64,000 bases of DNA from Bradyrhizobium sp. SK17 (GCF_002831585.1 NZ_CP025113.1:2929001-2993000), one strand, 5' to 3'; shown: positions 9,322 to 17,892, numbered from the stretch's first letter. Translations and numbers: made by a program. The notes: generated by a model not told the origin, from the letters alone.

Positions 9322-10404
9322 ATGACATCAGGTGGAATTGAGCGCGGGCCCTTCGGCAGATTGCCCGACGGCACCGTGGTCGAGCGTGTGACGCTGCGCG
9401 GCGCGCATGGCTTCGAAGCCACCATCATCCCCTTCGGTGCGGCGCTGCAAGCGCTGGTGACGCCCGATCGCGAAGGGCATTGCGACGACATCGTGCTTAG
9501 CCACGACGATCTCGATGGCTATCTCGCGCAGCGCAAGTTCTTTGGCGCGACCATCGGACGCTATGCCAACCGGATCGCCGGCGCGCGCTTCGTGCTCGAT
9601 GGCGAGACGGTGAGGCTCGACGCCAATAACGGCCCGAACGCGCTGCATGGCGGGCTACAGGGTTTTGACCGCAAGCTGTGGCGGATCGTCGAACTATCGG
9701 ATGATCCGGGGCCCGCGCTGGTGCTGGAGCGCGAAAGCCCGCATGGCGAGGAGGGCTATCCCGGCAATCTCGCGGCCCGCGTGACCTATCGCGTGCGCAA
9801 CCCGATGGAGCTTTCGATCACGTATGAGGCAACGACCGACCGGCCGACCTGCCTCAACCTCACCAATCACAGCTTCTTCAATCTCGACGGCGCGCGTGCC
9901 GAACGGCAGATCCTCGATCACCGGCTGACCATCGCCTCGGATCATTTCCTCGCTGTTGACGCCACGGCGATCCCGCTCGCCGGGCCGCCGCGGCCGGTCG
10001 ACGGCACGCCGTTCGACTTCCGCGAGCCCACCGCCATCGGCGCACGGATCAGAGCCGATGACGAGCAGCTCCGGCTCGGGCGCGGCTATGACCACAATTT
10101 CTGTCTCGCCTTGGGGATGAGCCTGCGCTTCGCCGCGCGCCTCGAGGCGCCACGTAGCGGCCGCGTGATGGAGCTGCTCACCGATCAGCCGGGATTGCAG
10201 TTCTATTCCGGCAATTTCCTCGATGGCTCGACCGCCGGCAAGGGCGAGCGGCTGTACCGGCAATCCGATGCGCTCTGCCTTGAGCCGCAGGCCTGGCCCG
10301 ACACGCCGAACCGGGCTGATTTTCCGTCCGCTCGGCTCGATCCCGGGCAGACCTACCGGCGCAGCATCGTCTATCGTTTCTCGACGATTGGAGCACCGCC
10401 ATGA
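9322..10404 (+). CDS. galM: Aldose 1-epimerase (galactose mutarotase)
   Basis: Interconverts alpha and beta anomers of free aldoses, 360 residues, cytoplasmic. Seen: IGRYANRIAGARF, the substrate-binding NGPNALHGGLQGFDRKLW, the catalytic His in NLTNHSFFNL, GRGYDHNFCL and the catalytic Glu segment near the C-terminus (LCLEPQAWPDTPNR). It starts 2 nt after the aldose dehydrogenase stop and its own stop overlaps the lactonase start (ATGA), so the three are probably translationally coupled. It would supply the anomer oxidised by the dehydrogenase. Confidence 0.93.
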   Translation: MTSGGIERGPFGRLPDGTVVERVTLRGAHGFEATIIPFGAALQALVTPDREGHCDDIVLSHDDLDGYLAQRKFFGATIGRYANRIAGARFVLDGETVRLDANNGPNALHGGLQGFDRKLWRIVELSDDPGPALVLERESPHGEEGYPGNLAARVTYRVRNPMELSITYEATTDRPTCLNLTNHSFFNLDGARAERQILDHRLTIASDHFLAVDATAIPLAGPPRPVDGTPFDFREPTAIGARIRADDEQLRLGRGYDHNFCLALGMSLRFAARLEAPRSGRVMELLTDQPGLQFYSGNFLDGSTAGKGERLYRQSDALCLEPQAWPDTPNRADFPSARLDPGQTYRRSIVYRFSTIGAPP

Positions 10405-11306
10405 CCGATCACGCCGCTGCTGTGCTGATGGATGAGGTGCCGACCTCGGTGTTGTCGGCCGAGCGCTGCCATCTCGGCGAGGGGCCGACCTATGATGCTG
10501 CGACCGACACCGCCTGGTGGTTCGACATCCGCGAGCGACGGCTGTTCGAGCATCGCTTCGCCGTCGGACGCACTGAAATCCACGCCCTGCCGAACATGGC
10601 GAGCGCGTTGGCGCGGATCGACGATGACCGGCAACTGATCGTCACCGACGACGGGCTCTATGTGCGACAGGTCGCCGATGGCCGCCTGGAATTGTTCGCC
10701 GCGCTGGAAGCCGACAACCCGGCGACGCGTTCCAACGATTCGCGCGTGCATCCGTCGGGTACGTTCTGGATCGGCACCATGGGCCGCCAGGCCGAACAGG
10801 GAGCGGGCGCGATCCATGCCTTGCATCGCGGCCGCATCACCAGGCTTTATCCCGACATCACGATCCCGAACGCGATCTGCTTTTCGCCGGGCGGCGACGT
10901 CGGCTACTTCGCCGACACCGCGACCAATGTGCTGTATCGGGTGCCGCTCGATGCCGCGACCGGACTGCCGGTCGGCGAACCCGCCGTCCTGATCCGGCAT
11001 CGCGGCGCTGGCGGGATCGACGGCGCGGTCGTCGATGCCGATGGGTTGATCTGGAACGCGCGCTGGGGCGGCGGCTGCATCGACGTCTACGATCCTTCAG
11101 GCAAGCATCTGCGCTCGCTCCGCGTGCCGGCGAGCCAGTCGAGCTGCCCGGCCTTTGTCGGCCGCGATTTCTCGCGCGTGCTGGTCACCTCGGCCTGGCA
11201 GGACATGGACGAAGCGCAGCGCGCCGCCGATCCCGGGCATGGCAAGACTTTCCTGCTCGATGCCGCTGCGCGCGGCCGCGCGGAGCCCGATGTCAGGCTT
11301 TCCTGA
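10401..11306 (+). CDS. SMP-30/gluconolactonase/LRE family sugar lactonase
   Basis: Six-bladed beta-propeller lactonase of 301 residues, expected to hydrolyse the aldonolactone made by the upstream dehydrogenase. Family landmarks: HLGEGPTYDAATDTAWWFDI with the metal-binding Glu, SNDSRVHPSGTFWIGTMG with the conserved Asn, FSPGGDVGYFADT, and DGAVVDADGLIWNARWGGG with the catalytic Asp region. The start overlaps galM by 4 nt with GGAG upstream. This closes the aldose oxidation operon; the aldonate dehydratase that would follow is not in the window. Confidence 0.9.
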   Translation: MTDHAAAVLMDEVPTSVLSAERCHLGEGPTYDAATDTAWWFDIRERRLFEHRFAVGRTEIHALPNMASALARIDDDRQLIVTDDGLYVRQVADGRLELFAALEADNPATRSNDSRVHPSGTFWIGTMGRQAEQGAGAIHALHRGRITRLYPDITIPNAICFSPGGDVGYFADTATNVLYRVPLDAATGLPVGEPAVLIRHRGAGGIDGAVVDADGLIWNARWGGGCIDVYDPSGKHLRSLRVPASQSSCPAFVGRDFSRVLVTSAWQDMDEAQRAADPGHGKTFLLDAAARGRAEPDVRLS

Positions 11307-11338
11307 CCGCAGGCTCGCCTTGTTGACGTGACCTGATT

Positions 11339-11358
11339 ATTTGGACGATAGTACAAAT
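11339..11358 (+). promoter_or_regulatory. Inverted repeat at the TetR gene start
   Basis: ATTTG (11339-11343) and CAAAT (11354-11358) face each other across 10 nt, ending directly before the ATG at 11359. Upstream TTGACG (11323-11328) with GATAGT (11347-11352) would put the transcript start at or next to that ATG. It is a plausible autoregulatory operator and leaderless promoter; short arms make this tentative. Confidence 0.35.
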
Positions 11359-12099
11359 ATGGTCCGCAAGCCCGCCAAATCCAACATCAAGTCCGACCTG
11401 AAGGCCGCCAGCACCCGCAAGCCGAACATGCGCGAGGCGATCCTCGCCGCGGCGGAAGAGTTGTTCTCGACCTATGGCTTCAACGCCGTCTCGGTGCGCG
11501 ACATCGCGCAGGCCGCCGGCGCCAATCCCGGCAGCGTGACCTATCATTTCAAGACCAAGGACGGCCTGCTGCTGGAGATCTACCGGCGGCATTGCGGACC
11601 GATGAACCGGCGCCGCTCCGAACTGCTGGCGGCGGCACGGCGGGTGCGCGACTTGCAGGACCGGCTGGAAGCGATCGTACGCGCCTATGTGTTGCCGGCC
11701 TTCACCTCGGGCAGCGACCTTGCCGGCGGCGGGACGCGGTTCACGCGGTTGCGCGCGATCATGTCGGCCGAGGGCAACGAGGTGGTGCGCAAGATCATCG
11801 CGCAGACCTTCGACGACACCAGCCACGCCTTCATCGACGCGATCCACGACAGCCTGCCGCATATTCCGCGCACCGACCTGGTCTGGCGCGGCCACTTCCT
11901 GCTCGGCGCGCTGTATTACACGCTGGTGACGCCGGAGCGCGTCTCGCGCCTGTCACGCGGCCGCGCCGACGGCACCGATGCCGGCCACGCCATCGAGGAA
12001 CTGGTGCGCGCGACCGTCGCCGCGTTCCAGGCCGCGCCGCTCGATCCGGCGCCGCCGCGCAAGGTGCCGGGCGCAACGCCGGGACGAGCGCTGACCTGA
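11359..12099 (+). CDS. TetR-family transcriptional regulator
   Basis: 246 residues from ATG 11359, with a basic N-terminal extension followed by the TetR DNA-binding domain: MREAILAAAEELFSTYGFN, then VSVRDIAQAAGANPGSVTYH with the typical FKTKDGLLLEIYRRH. The C-terminal ligand domain (about residues 95-230) is not of a type I can assign to an inducer. A TTG start at 11341 is possible but would fall inside the inverted repeat, and neither start has a clear ribosome binding site. It is 19 nt before the decarboxylase-like gene and probably controls the following three genes. Confidence 0.88.
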   Translation: MVRKPAKSNIKSDLKAASTRKPNMREAILAAAEELFSTYGFNAVSVRDIAQAAGANPGSVTYHFKTKDGLLLEIYRRHCGPMNRRRSELLAAARRVRDLQDRLEAIVRAYVLPAFTSGSDLAGGGTRFTRLRAIMSAEGNEVVRKIIAQTFDDTSHAFIDAIHDSLPHIPRTDLVWRGHFLLGALYYTLVTPERVSRLSRGRADGTDAGHAIEELVRATVAAFQAAPLDPAPPRKVPGATPGRALT

Positions 12100-12118
12100 C
12101 CCTGCGGAGTTCGTCGCC

Positions 12119-12988
12119 ATGGAAAAACTTCGGCTGCGCACGGTGCTTGGCAATCACCCGCACATCGAGGCGGTGAAGCGCGGTGAGCTGCGCTCCGACC
12201 TGTTCGATCTCGACTTCGTCGAGTTCACGCCCACCAACGCCGCGTTCAAGCCGATGGTGCGCGAGCAGGCCTTCGACGTCTGCGAGATGGCGATCGTGAC
12301 CTATCTGATGGCAAGGGCGCACGGCAAGCCGCTGGTGCTGTTGCCGGCGGCGATGGTCGGCCGCTTCCAGCATGGCCATGCGCTTTGCCGTGCCGATCGT
12401 GGCGCGATCACGCCGGCGGATCTCGAAGGCAAGCGGGTCGGTATCCGCTCGTTCACGACCACGACCGGGGCCTGGATGCGCGGCATCCTCGCCAATGACC
12501 ATGGCGTCAACCTCGACAGCATCGATTGGGTCACCTTCGAGGATCCGCATGTCGCCGAATATGTCGACCACACCGAACGTGCGCCGAAGGGCAGCACCAT
12601 CATCCAAATGCTGAAGGATGGCGAGCTCGACGCCGTGCTGGGCGAGACCTCGAATGACCCGACGCTCAAGCCATTGTTCGCCGATCCGGCCGCGGAGGCG
12701 GCGCGGTGGTACGCGCGGCACGGCGTCGTGCCGGTCAATCATCTGGTGGTGGTGACGAAGCAACTCGCGACAGCGCGGCCGGATGTGGTGCGCGGCCTCT
12801 ACGATCTCCTCAAGCGCGCCAAAACGGAGGCTGGTCCGACGGGTGCGCCGGATATGCTGCCGTTCGGCGTCGCGGCAAACCGCAGACCGCTCGAAATGAT
12901 GATCGACTATTGCGCGCAACAGGCGCTGATCCCCCGGCACGTCACGGTCGACGAGCTGTTCGACGCCACAACACGGGACTTCAACTGA
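12119..12988 (+). CDS. 4,5-dihydroxyphthalate decarboxylase-like protein
   Basis: 289 residues with a periplasmic-binding-protein type II fold but no signal peptide, so probably cytoplasmic. The pattern LRLRTVLGNHPHIEAVKRGEL, then EFTPTNAAFKPMVREQAFDVCEMAIVTY and GKRVGIRSFTTTTGAWMRGIL, matches proteins annotated as 4,5-dihydroxyphthalate decarboxylase (Pht5-like), which are related to NMT1 binding proteins. GGAG precedes the start. Its stop overlaps the next gene by one base (TGATG). Many members have no proven decarboxylase activity, so the reaction is uncertain; the neighbouring dehydrogenases suggest catabolism of an aromatic or carboxylic acid. Confidence 0.72.
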   Translation: MEKLRLRTVLGNHPHIEAVKRGELRSDLFDLDFVEFTPTNAAFKPMVREQAFDVCEMAIVTYLMARAHGKPLVLLPAAMVGRFQHGHALCRADRGAITPADLEGKRVGIRSFTTTTGAWMRGILANDHGVNLDSIDWVTFEDPHVAEYVDHTERAPKGSTIIQMLKDGELDAVLGETSNDPTLKPLFADPAAEAARWYARHGVVPVNHLVVVTKQLATARPDVVRGLYDLLKRAKTEAGPTGAPDMLPFGVAANRRPLEMMIDYCAQQALIPRHVTVDELFDATTRDFN

Positions 12989-13911
12989 TGACAATCTCCG
13001 GCGATCCCAGGCAATGGCAGATCGGCATGCTCGGCTATGGCGAGGTCGGCCGCATCCTGGCCGAAGATCTGCGCAAGCAGGGCGTGAACGTGTCCGCCTA
13101 CGACATCAAGCTCGACCGCGAGCAAGGTGCGCCGCTCCGGGCGCACGCGGCCGAGATCGGCGTCGAGCTCGCCCGATCCCATGCCGATCTCGCGGCGCGG
13201 GCCGATCTGATCATCTCGGCGGTGACCGCGAGCCAGGCCGTCGCCGTGGCCGAGGCCGCCACACCCGCAATCGGAAAGGGAGCCTGGTTTCTCGATTTCA
13301 ATTCAGCGTCGCCCGGCGCCAAGCAGCGCGCGGCGGCCCACATCGATGGCGCGGGTGGCCGCTATGTCGAGGGCGCGGTGATGACGTCGCTGCCGCCCTA
13401 CCGGATCAAGGTGCCGTTGCTGCTCGGCGGCCAGGGTGCGCGCGAGCTGGCGCCGCTTCTGGTTGCGCTCGGCTTCGCGGCGAAGGTCGCGAGCGACGAG
13501 CTCGGCGTGTCCTCGGCGGTCAAGATGTGCCGCAGCATCATGATCAAGGGCCTGGAGGCGATGGTGATCGAGAGTTTCACCACCGCGCGTGCTTACGGCG
13601 TCGAGGACGCGGTGCTCGCCTCGCTCAAGGAGACGTTTCCGGGCATCGATTGGGAGAAGCAGGGCGCCTATTTCTTCCAGCGCGTGATCGAGCATGGCCG
13701 CCGGCGCGCCGAGGAGGTGCGCGAGGTGGCGGAGACCGTGCGCGAGGCCGGGCTGACGCCATGGTCAGCGTCGGGGACCGCCGAGCGGCAGGGCTGGGTC
13801 GCCGATCTTGCCGACGAGGGCGTGTTCGGCAGCAAGGGAACGGCGGAATTTGCCCGCAGTGCCGATTGGCGCACCGAGGCCGACCGGATTCTCGCGCGCA
13901 TCAAATCCTGA
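12988..13911 (+). CDS. NAD(P)-dependent 6-phosphogluconate dehydrogenase-like oxidoreductase (DUF1932)
   Basis: 307 residues. The N-terminal Rossmann domain has IGMLGYGEVGRILAEDL and the SAVTASQAVAVAEAA loop. The hydroxyacid-dehydrogenase-like centre includes FLDFNSASPGAKQ and the conserved Lys in SSAVKMCRSIMIKG. The C-terminal part (about residues 190-260) matches DUF1932. The start overlaps the preceding stop by one base, which shows tight coupling to the decarboxylase-like gene. An upstream extension of this frame is only a shadow inside that gene. Related to beta-hydroxyacid dehydrogenases; substrate unknown. Confidence 0.82.
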   Translation: MTISGDPRQWQIGMLGYGEVGRILAEDLRKQGVNVSAYDIKLDREQGAPLRAHAAEIGVELARSHADLAARADLIISAVTASQAVAVAEAATPAIGKGAWFLDFNSASPGAKQRAAAHIDGAGGRYVEGAVMTSLPPYRIKVPLLLGGQGARELAPLLVALGFAAKVASDELGVSSAVKMCRSIMIKGLEAMVIESFTTARAYGVEDAVLASLKETFPGIDWEKQGAYFFQRVIEHGRRRAEEVREVAETVREAGLTPWSASGTAERQGWVADLADEGVFGSKGTAEFARSADWRTEADRILARIKS

Positions 13912-13996
13912 CGCCGCCTGCGGAGAATCCGCCGCGTTCCCTGCCGCCGCGCAATGCGCTATTGCTCCGTGAACAGTTTGGTCTGGAGACACTCCC

Positions 13997-14779
13997 ATGA
14001 AGAATTCCGGCAAGGTCGTCGCCATCACCGGGGCGGCGCGCGGCATCGGCAAGGCCTGCGCCGTACGCTTCCTGTCCGACGGCGCCAGCGTCGTGATCTC
14101 TGATGTCGACGGTGCGGCGCTCGCCGAAACAGCCCGCGAGCTCGGGCATGCCGATCGGTTGCGCACCGTCGAAGCCGACGTCAGCAAGCGCGCCGACGTC
14201 GATCGGATCGTCGCGCACACAGTGAAGGAGTTCGGCCGGCTCGACGTCATGGTCAACAATGCCGGCGTCGCGCGCAACCGCGACTTCCTCGAGATCAGCG
14301 AGGCCGAGTTCGACGACGTGATGGGGATCAACCTCAAGGGCGCGTTCTTCGGCGTCCAGGCCGCGGCCCGCCAGATGATCGCGCAGGGCGGTGGCGGCGT
14401 CGTCGTCAACATGTCTTCGGTCAACGCGCTGCTCGCGATCCCCTCGCTTGCGACCTACGCGATGTCGAAGGGCGCGATGAAGCAGCTCACCTCGGTGGCA
14501 GCGGTTGCGCTCGCGCCGCACGGCATTCGCGTCGTGGCGGTCGGGCCGGGCACGATCCTGACCGAGATGGTGGCGACGGCGATCTTCTCGTCCGACGAGG
14601 CCCGGCGCAGCGTGCTGTCGCGCACTCCGGCCGGCCGCTGCGGCGAGCCGAGCGAGGTCGCCTCCGTCGTGGCGTTCCTCGCCAGCGACGACGCGTCCTA
14701 TGTCACCGGCCAGACCATCTATCCCGACGGCGGACGGTTGATCCTCAACTACACGGTGCCGGTCAACGAGAAGAAGTAG
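13997..14779 (+). CDS. Short-chain dehydrogenase/reductase
   Basis: Classical SDR of 260 residues: cofactor motif TGAARGIGKA, the Asp in VVISDVDG favouring NAD(H), NNAGVARNRDF, catalytic Ser in NMSSVNAL, and YAMSKGAMK as the YxxxK motif. The C-terminus carries FLASDDASYVTGQTIYPDGG. GGAG lies before the ATG. The gap from the DUF1932 gene is 85 nt, so it may share that transcript with the TetR operon. Substrate not predictable. Confidence 0.9.
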   Translation: MKNSGKVVAITGAARGIGKACAVRFLSDGASVVISDVDGAALAETARELGHADRLRTVEADVSKRADVDRIVAHTVKEFGRLDVMVNNAGVARNRDFLEISEAEFDDVMGINLKGAFFGVQAAARQMIAQGGGGVVVNMSSVNALLAIPSLATYAMSKGAMKQLTSVAAVALAPHGIRVVAVGPGTILTEMVATAIFSSDEARRSVLSRTPAGRCGEPSEVASVVAFLASDDASYVTGQTIYPDGGRLILNYTVPVNEKK

Positions 14780-14784
14780 TCGGC

Positions 14785-14806
14785 AAGGGCCGCGCTAGCG
14801 GCCCTT
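14785..14806. terminator. Bidirectional terminator-like hairpin between convergent genes
   Basis: AAGGGCCGC (14785-14793) and GCGGCCCTT (14798-14806) form a perfect 9-bp stem with loop GCTA. It lies just after the SDR stop and overlaps the stop codon of the convergent enoyl-CoA hydratase gene. No long T-run follows on either strand, so termination efficiency is uncertain. Confidence 0.5.
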
Positions 14807-15598
14807 GAACTGCGGCTTGCGCTTTTCCATGAAGGCGTTGCGGCCTTCGCGGAAATCGGAGCTGTCCATGCAGTCGATGCCAATCTGCTTGATTGCGGCC
14901 ATGTCGCGCTCGGCGGGGTCCTTCAGCACCTGCGCGATGGTGATCTTGGCCGCCTTGATCGCCAGCGGCGCGTTGCCGGAAATGGTGCGGGCGATTTCCA
15001 TGGTCGCGTCCCACAATTCGGCATCCGGCAGCACCCGATCGACCAGGCCGATCCTGAGTGCTTCGGCGGAGTCGATCCGCATGCCGGTGTACATGATCAG
15101 CCGCGCCCAGGATGGCCCGACCAGCGACACCAGATGGCGCAGCCCGTCATGGCCGTAGGCGATGCCGAGCTTGGCGGCTGGAATGCCGAACTGGCCGCTG
15201 GCGCCGGAGATACGGATGTCGGTCAGCATCGCGACCTGCATGCCGCCGCCGAGACAGAAGCCGCGGATGCAGGCGATGGTCGGTTTCGGATAGTCGGCGA
15301 GCAGGGCGCGCTGGGCGGCGCTGCGCCGTGAATATTCCTCGGAAGCTGCCGCGTTATGGCGGGTCTTCTCGAACTGGCTGATGTCGGCGCCCGACACGAA
15401 GGCCTTGTCGCCGGCGCCGACCAGGATCACGACCCGGACGGCCGGATCATCGCGCAAGGCGACCAGCGCCTCGCCGAGTCCCTCCCACATCTCCAGCGAC
15501 ATCGCATTGCGCTTGTCGGGATTGTTGAAGGTGATGACGCCGACGCCATCGACCACGCTTTGCAGGATCTTGCCGTCGGCGAGCGATTTATCTGACAT
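14795..15598 (-). CDS. Enoyl-CoA hydratase/isomerase family protein
   Basis: Crotonase-fold protein of 267 residues. Seen: VGVITFNNPDKRNAMSLEM, the oxyanion-hole segment AFVSGADISQF, and IRGFCLGGGMQVAM, but the usual acid Glu position reads as PAAKLGIAYG rather than a clear E, so hydratase activity is not certain and other crotonase reactions are possible. ATG 15598 (MSDKSL) is the natural start; longer upstream reading is non-conserved. A perfect dyad lies 15-39 nt upstream. The next upstream minus-strand gene is about 200 nt away, so this gene probably has its own promoter. Confidence 0.88.
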   Translation of the reverse strand: MSDKSLADGKILQSVVDGVGVITFNNPDKRNAMSLEMWEGLGEALVALRDDPAVRVVILVGAGDKAFVSGADISQFEKTRHNAAASEEYSRRSAAQRALLADYPKPTIACIRGFCLGGGMQVAMLTDIRISGASGQFGIPAAKLGIAYGHDGLRHLVSLVGPSWARLIMYTGMRIDSAEALRIGLVDRVLPDAELWDATMEIARTISGNAPLAIKAAKITIAQVLKDPAERDMAAIKQIGIDCMDSSDFREGRNAFMEKRKPQFKGR

Positions 15599-15612
15599 GT
15601 CTGGCCTATGCG

Positions 15613-15637
15613 GGTTCGGTGTGAATTCGACCGAACC
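15613..15637 (-). promoter_or_regulatory. Perfect dyad upstream of the enoyl-CoA hydratase gene
   Basis: GGTTCGGT (15613-15620) and ACCGAACC (15630-15637) are perfect 8-bp arms around a 9-nt spacer containing GAATTC, ending 15 nt before the start codon. The size and symmetry suit a repressor operator such as a TetR or MarR site. No cognate regulator is adjacent. Confidence 0.5.
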
Positions 15638-15646
15638 TAGCATCCG

Positions 15647-15675
15647 GCCCAAAGCCGCGGCAGGCGGCTTTGGGC
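15647..15675. terminator. GC-rich 12-bp hairpin
   Basis: GCCCAAAGCCGC (15647-15658) pairs perfectly with GCGGCTTTGGGC (15664-15675) across a 5-nt loop. It lies downstream of the minus-strand hypothetical gene ending at 15793. No T-run follows, so it may be a terminator of limited strength or a dispersed palindrome. Confidence 0.4.
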
Positions 15676-15792
15676 ACGGCGCTGTTGCGTCGGCGTACGG
15701 CAACGCTGCCCGTGCTTCATCCCGGCTTGGCCTTGTTCGGCTTTCGATGGTACGATTGTAGGTATTGCGGGCGCCAGGCCTTTCGCCTGACG

Positions 15793-16506
15793 TCAGTTGT
15801 CCTGCGTCAGCGCCTCCGGATCTTCGGCCGCGCGCAGGCGTGCGAGGCTGTCTTCGGTCGCCGTCGCGCCGGCCGCCGCGATCGCGATCTCCCGCGCCAG
15901 GTTGGTGCATTCGGCCCACAGCAGGAAGAACACCAGCGGCGGCCGCTCGCGCGCCTCCAGCATCTGCCGGCAGCGGTCCGTGGCGCCGTCGAGTGCCCAC
16001 CACTGCCGGGCGACGACCATCACCTTGCGGAAGCTTCGCAGCGTGCCGGAGAACTTTTGCGGATCGGCGTTGACGATGGAGCCGCAATGGTTGAGCCAGT
16101 TCAGCGCGGCATAGATCGCAATCCCGTAATCCTCGATCGCGGTGCCGGTGAAATCGACGACGGTCTTGTCGTGCGCGCGCTGGCGCAGGAAAGCGTCGAT
16201 CATCTCGGCCTGGCGGGATGGATCGGCGAGCAGCGCGGCGTCCTTCCGCGGCACCATCGGGACATAGCGCATCGCTTCGAGCCGCGTGTGCTCCCAGACC
16301 GCCCTGGTATCGCCGAGCAGGTCGCCGGGCTTGCGTTTGCAGGCCGGATAGACCAGCACGCCATTGTCGGCCAGATCGAGATAACGCGGCACCACCTTGT
16401 CGAGCGCTGCGAGAAACGCCAATGGATCGGTCAGGCCGCGCAAATCGCTGGCGGCGTCGTCCGCTTGTGCAGGCCTGTTGACGCGTGTCCAGCCGAAATT
16501 GGCCAT
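15793..16506 (-). CDS. Hypothetical protein, 237 aa
   Basis: I do not recognise the family. The protein has no signal peptide or clear membrane span and looks soluble and mixed alpha-helical, with several Trp and conserved-looking segments: LADNGVLVYPACKRKPGDLL, TGTAIEDYGIAIYAALNWLN and PPLVFFLLWAECTNLAREIA. Coding potential is supported by codon use and by lack of any competing gene on the other strand. It is divergent from the methyltransferase gene at 16654, with about 150 nt between starts. Function unknown. Confidence 0.65.
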   Translation of the reverse strand: MANFGWTRVNRPAQADDAASDLRGLTDPLAFLAALDKVVPRYLDLADNGVLVYPACKRKPGDLLGDTRAVWEHTRLEAMRYVPMVPRKDAALLADPSRQAEMIDAFLRQRAHDKTVVDFTGTAIEDYGIAIYAALNWLNHCGSIVNADPQKFSGTLRSFRKVMVVARQWWALDGATDRCRQMLEARERPPLVFFLLWAECTNLAREIAIAAAGATATEDSLARLRAAEDPEALTQDN

Positions 16507-16653
16507 CCCGGGCGCCCCGATCTCAACCTCTGCGTCAGGTTAGATGGAAAATACCGCGATGCAAATGCGGCATTTACGGTTGCACGCCCGGTGCCGGTTG
16601 ACGCGGGAAACCGTCGCGCCTAGCTCATGGTTAATCTTTCGGGTTCGATCGCC

Positions 16654-17274
16654 ATGACTGCTTCTGAACGCCAATCGCATTGGCAGACCGTTTACCTGAC
16701 CAAGGGCGAGCAGCAGGTGAGCTGGTCGCAGGCCGATCCGCAGCCATCGCTGCGCCTGATCGAATCCGTCGCGGCTGGCCACGACGCGGCGATCGTCGAT
16801 GTCGGCGGCGGGGCGTCACGCCTGGTCGACGCGCTGCTGGCGAACGGCTTTCACGATGTTGCCGTGCTCGATCTGTCCGACGCCGCGCTGGAGAACGCAC
16901 GGCAGCGGATCGGCGCGGCCGGCGATGCGGTGCGTTGGATCGCAGGCGATGTAACGGTCTGGCAGCCGCGGCAGGCCTTCGACGTCTGGCACGACCGCGC
17001 GGCGTTTCATTTCCTCGTCGAGGAAGACGATCGCGCAGCCTATCTCGACAGGTTGCATCGCGGTGTCCGGGCAGGCGGCCACGCCGTGATCGGCACCTTC
17101 GCGCTGGACGGTCCGGAGCAGTGCAGCGGACTTCCGGTGCGCCGCTATGATCCGGCATCGCTCAGTCGGACCATCGGTCCGGAATTCGAACTGATCGCCG
17201 CGGAGCCGCATCGGCACGCGACGCCGTGGGGCGCAGCGCAGTCGTTTCAGTTCAGCGTTCTGCGACGGAAATGA
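16654..17274 (+). CDS. Class I SAM-dependent methyltransferase
   Basis: About 206 residues. Motif I is IVDVGGGASRLVDALL, motif II VAVLDLSDAALENARQR, and the acidic post-motif segment WIAGDVTVW; FDVWHDRAAFHFLVEEDDR follows as in small cytosolic methyltransferases that act on thiols or small acids. The N-terminal WQTVYLTKGEQQVSWSQ resembles the substrate lid of those enzymes. I chose ATG 16654 because homologues start near HWxxxY; ATG 16627 in frame is also possible, and neither has a strong ribosome binding site. Substrate unknown. Confidence 0.82.
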   Translation: MTASERQSHWQTVYLTKGEQQVSWSQADPQPSLRLIESVAAGHDAAIVDVGGGASRLVDALLANGFHDVAVLDLSDAALENARQRIGAAGDAVRWIAGDVTVWQPRQAFDVWHDRAAFHFLVEEDDRAAYLDRLHRGVRAGGHAVIGTFALDGPEQCSGLPVRRYDPASLSRTIGPEFELIAAEPHRHATPWGAAQSFQFSVLRRK

Positions 17275-17335
17275 TCGGTTGCGAAGCTGCATGGGACGAG
17301 CGATATGCGAGCCGGCCTGAACCAGGAGAAGCGAG

Positions 17336-17746
17336 ATGACGGACGCGCCAAGGACGATCGGCGAGATCGCGAGCTATCACGCCCATGTCTACTACGATCC
17401 AACGTCCAGCCGGGGCGAGGCCGAGCAGCTCCGCACCTGGATCGGCGAGCGCTTCCTGGTCACGCTCGGACGCTGGCATGACGTCAAGGTCGGTCCGCAC
17501 GACCAGGCGATGTATCAGGTGGCGTTTGCGGCCGAGCTGTTTCCGACCCTGGTGCCGTGGCTGATGCTGAACCATGGCCGGCTGAGCATCCTGGTCCATC
17601 CCAACACGACGAACCCGCGCCGCGATCACCGTGACGATCCGCTGTGGATCGGCACACCGCTTGCCGTCCATGCCGACAAGCTGCCTGAAGAGGCCGAAAT
17701 GGAGCTGGCTCTGGCGCCGAACACGTCGCCGACATTGCGCCCATGA
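17336..17746 (+). CDS. DOPA 4,5-dioxygenase family protein
   Basis: Small protein of 136 residues matching the DOPA-dioxygenase family: [13 protein letters not shown] at the N-terminus, then [14 protein letters not shown] and [20 protein letters not shown]. The conserved His residues in these three segments are the likely iron ligands. The fungal enzyme cleaves L-DOPA extradiolically; bacterial members are mostly untested. GAGAAGCGAG lies before the ATG. It follows the methyltransferase by 61 nt on the same strand, a possible two-gene unit with no obvious pathway. Confidence 0.82.
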   Translation: MTDAPRTIGEIASYHAHVYYDPTSSRGEAEQLRTWIGERFLVTLGRWHDVKVGPHDQAMYQVAFAAELFPTLVPWLMLNHGRLSILVHPNTTNPRRDHRDDPLWIGTPLAVHADKLPEEAEMELALAPNTSPTLRP

Positions 17747-17892
17747 GCGTCGTTGGCCTGCCGCCGGATGCGTAAAGTTTGACGCAATTCTATTCCGGCC
17801 AAGTCGTTTCAAACTCATTGCGTTTTGCAACGTGAGGTTAAGTCACGGTTCCTAGGCTTACCCGACGTCTATTCCGTCGGAGCGCATTGGAC

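Noticed and set aside
12119..12988. Reading this as an exported ABC-transporter binding protein
   Set aside because: No signal peptide or lipobox, and no permease or ATPase gene nearby.
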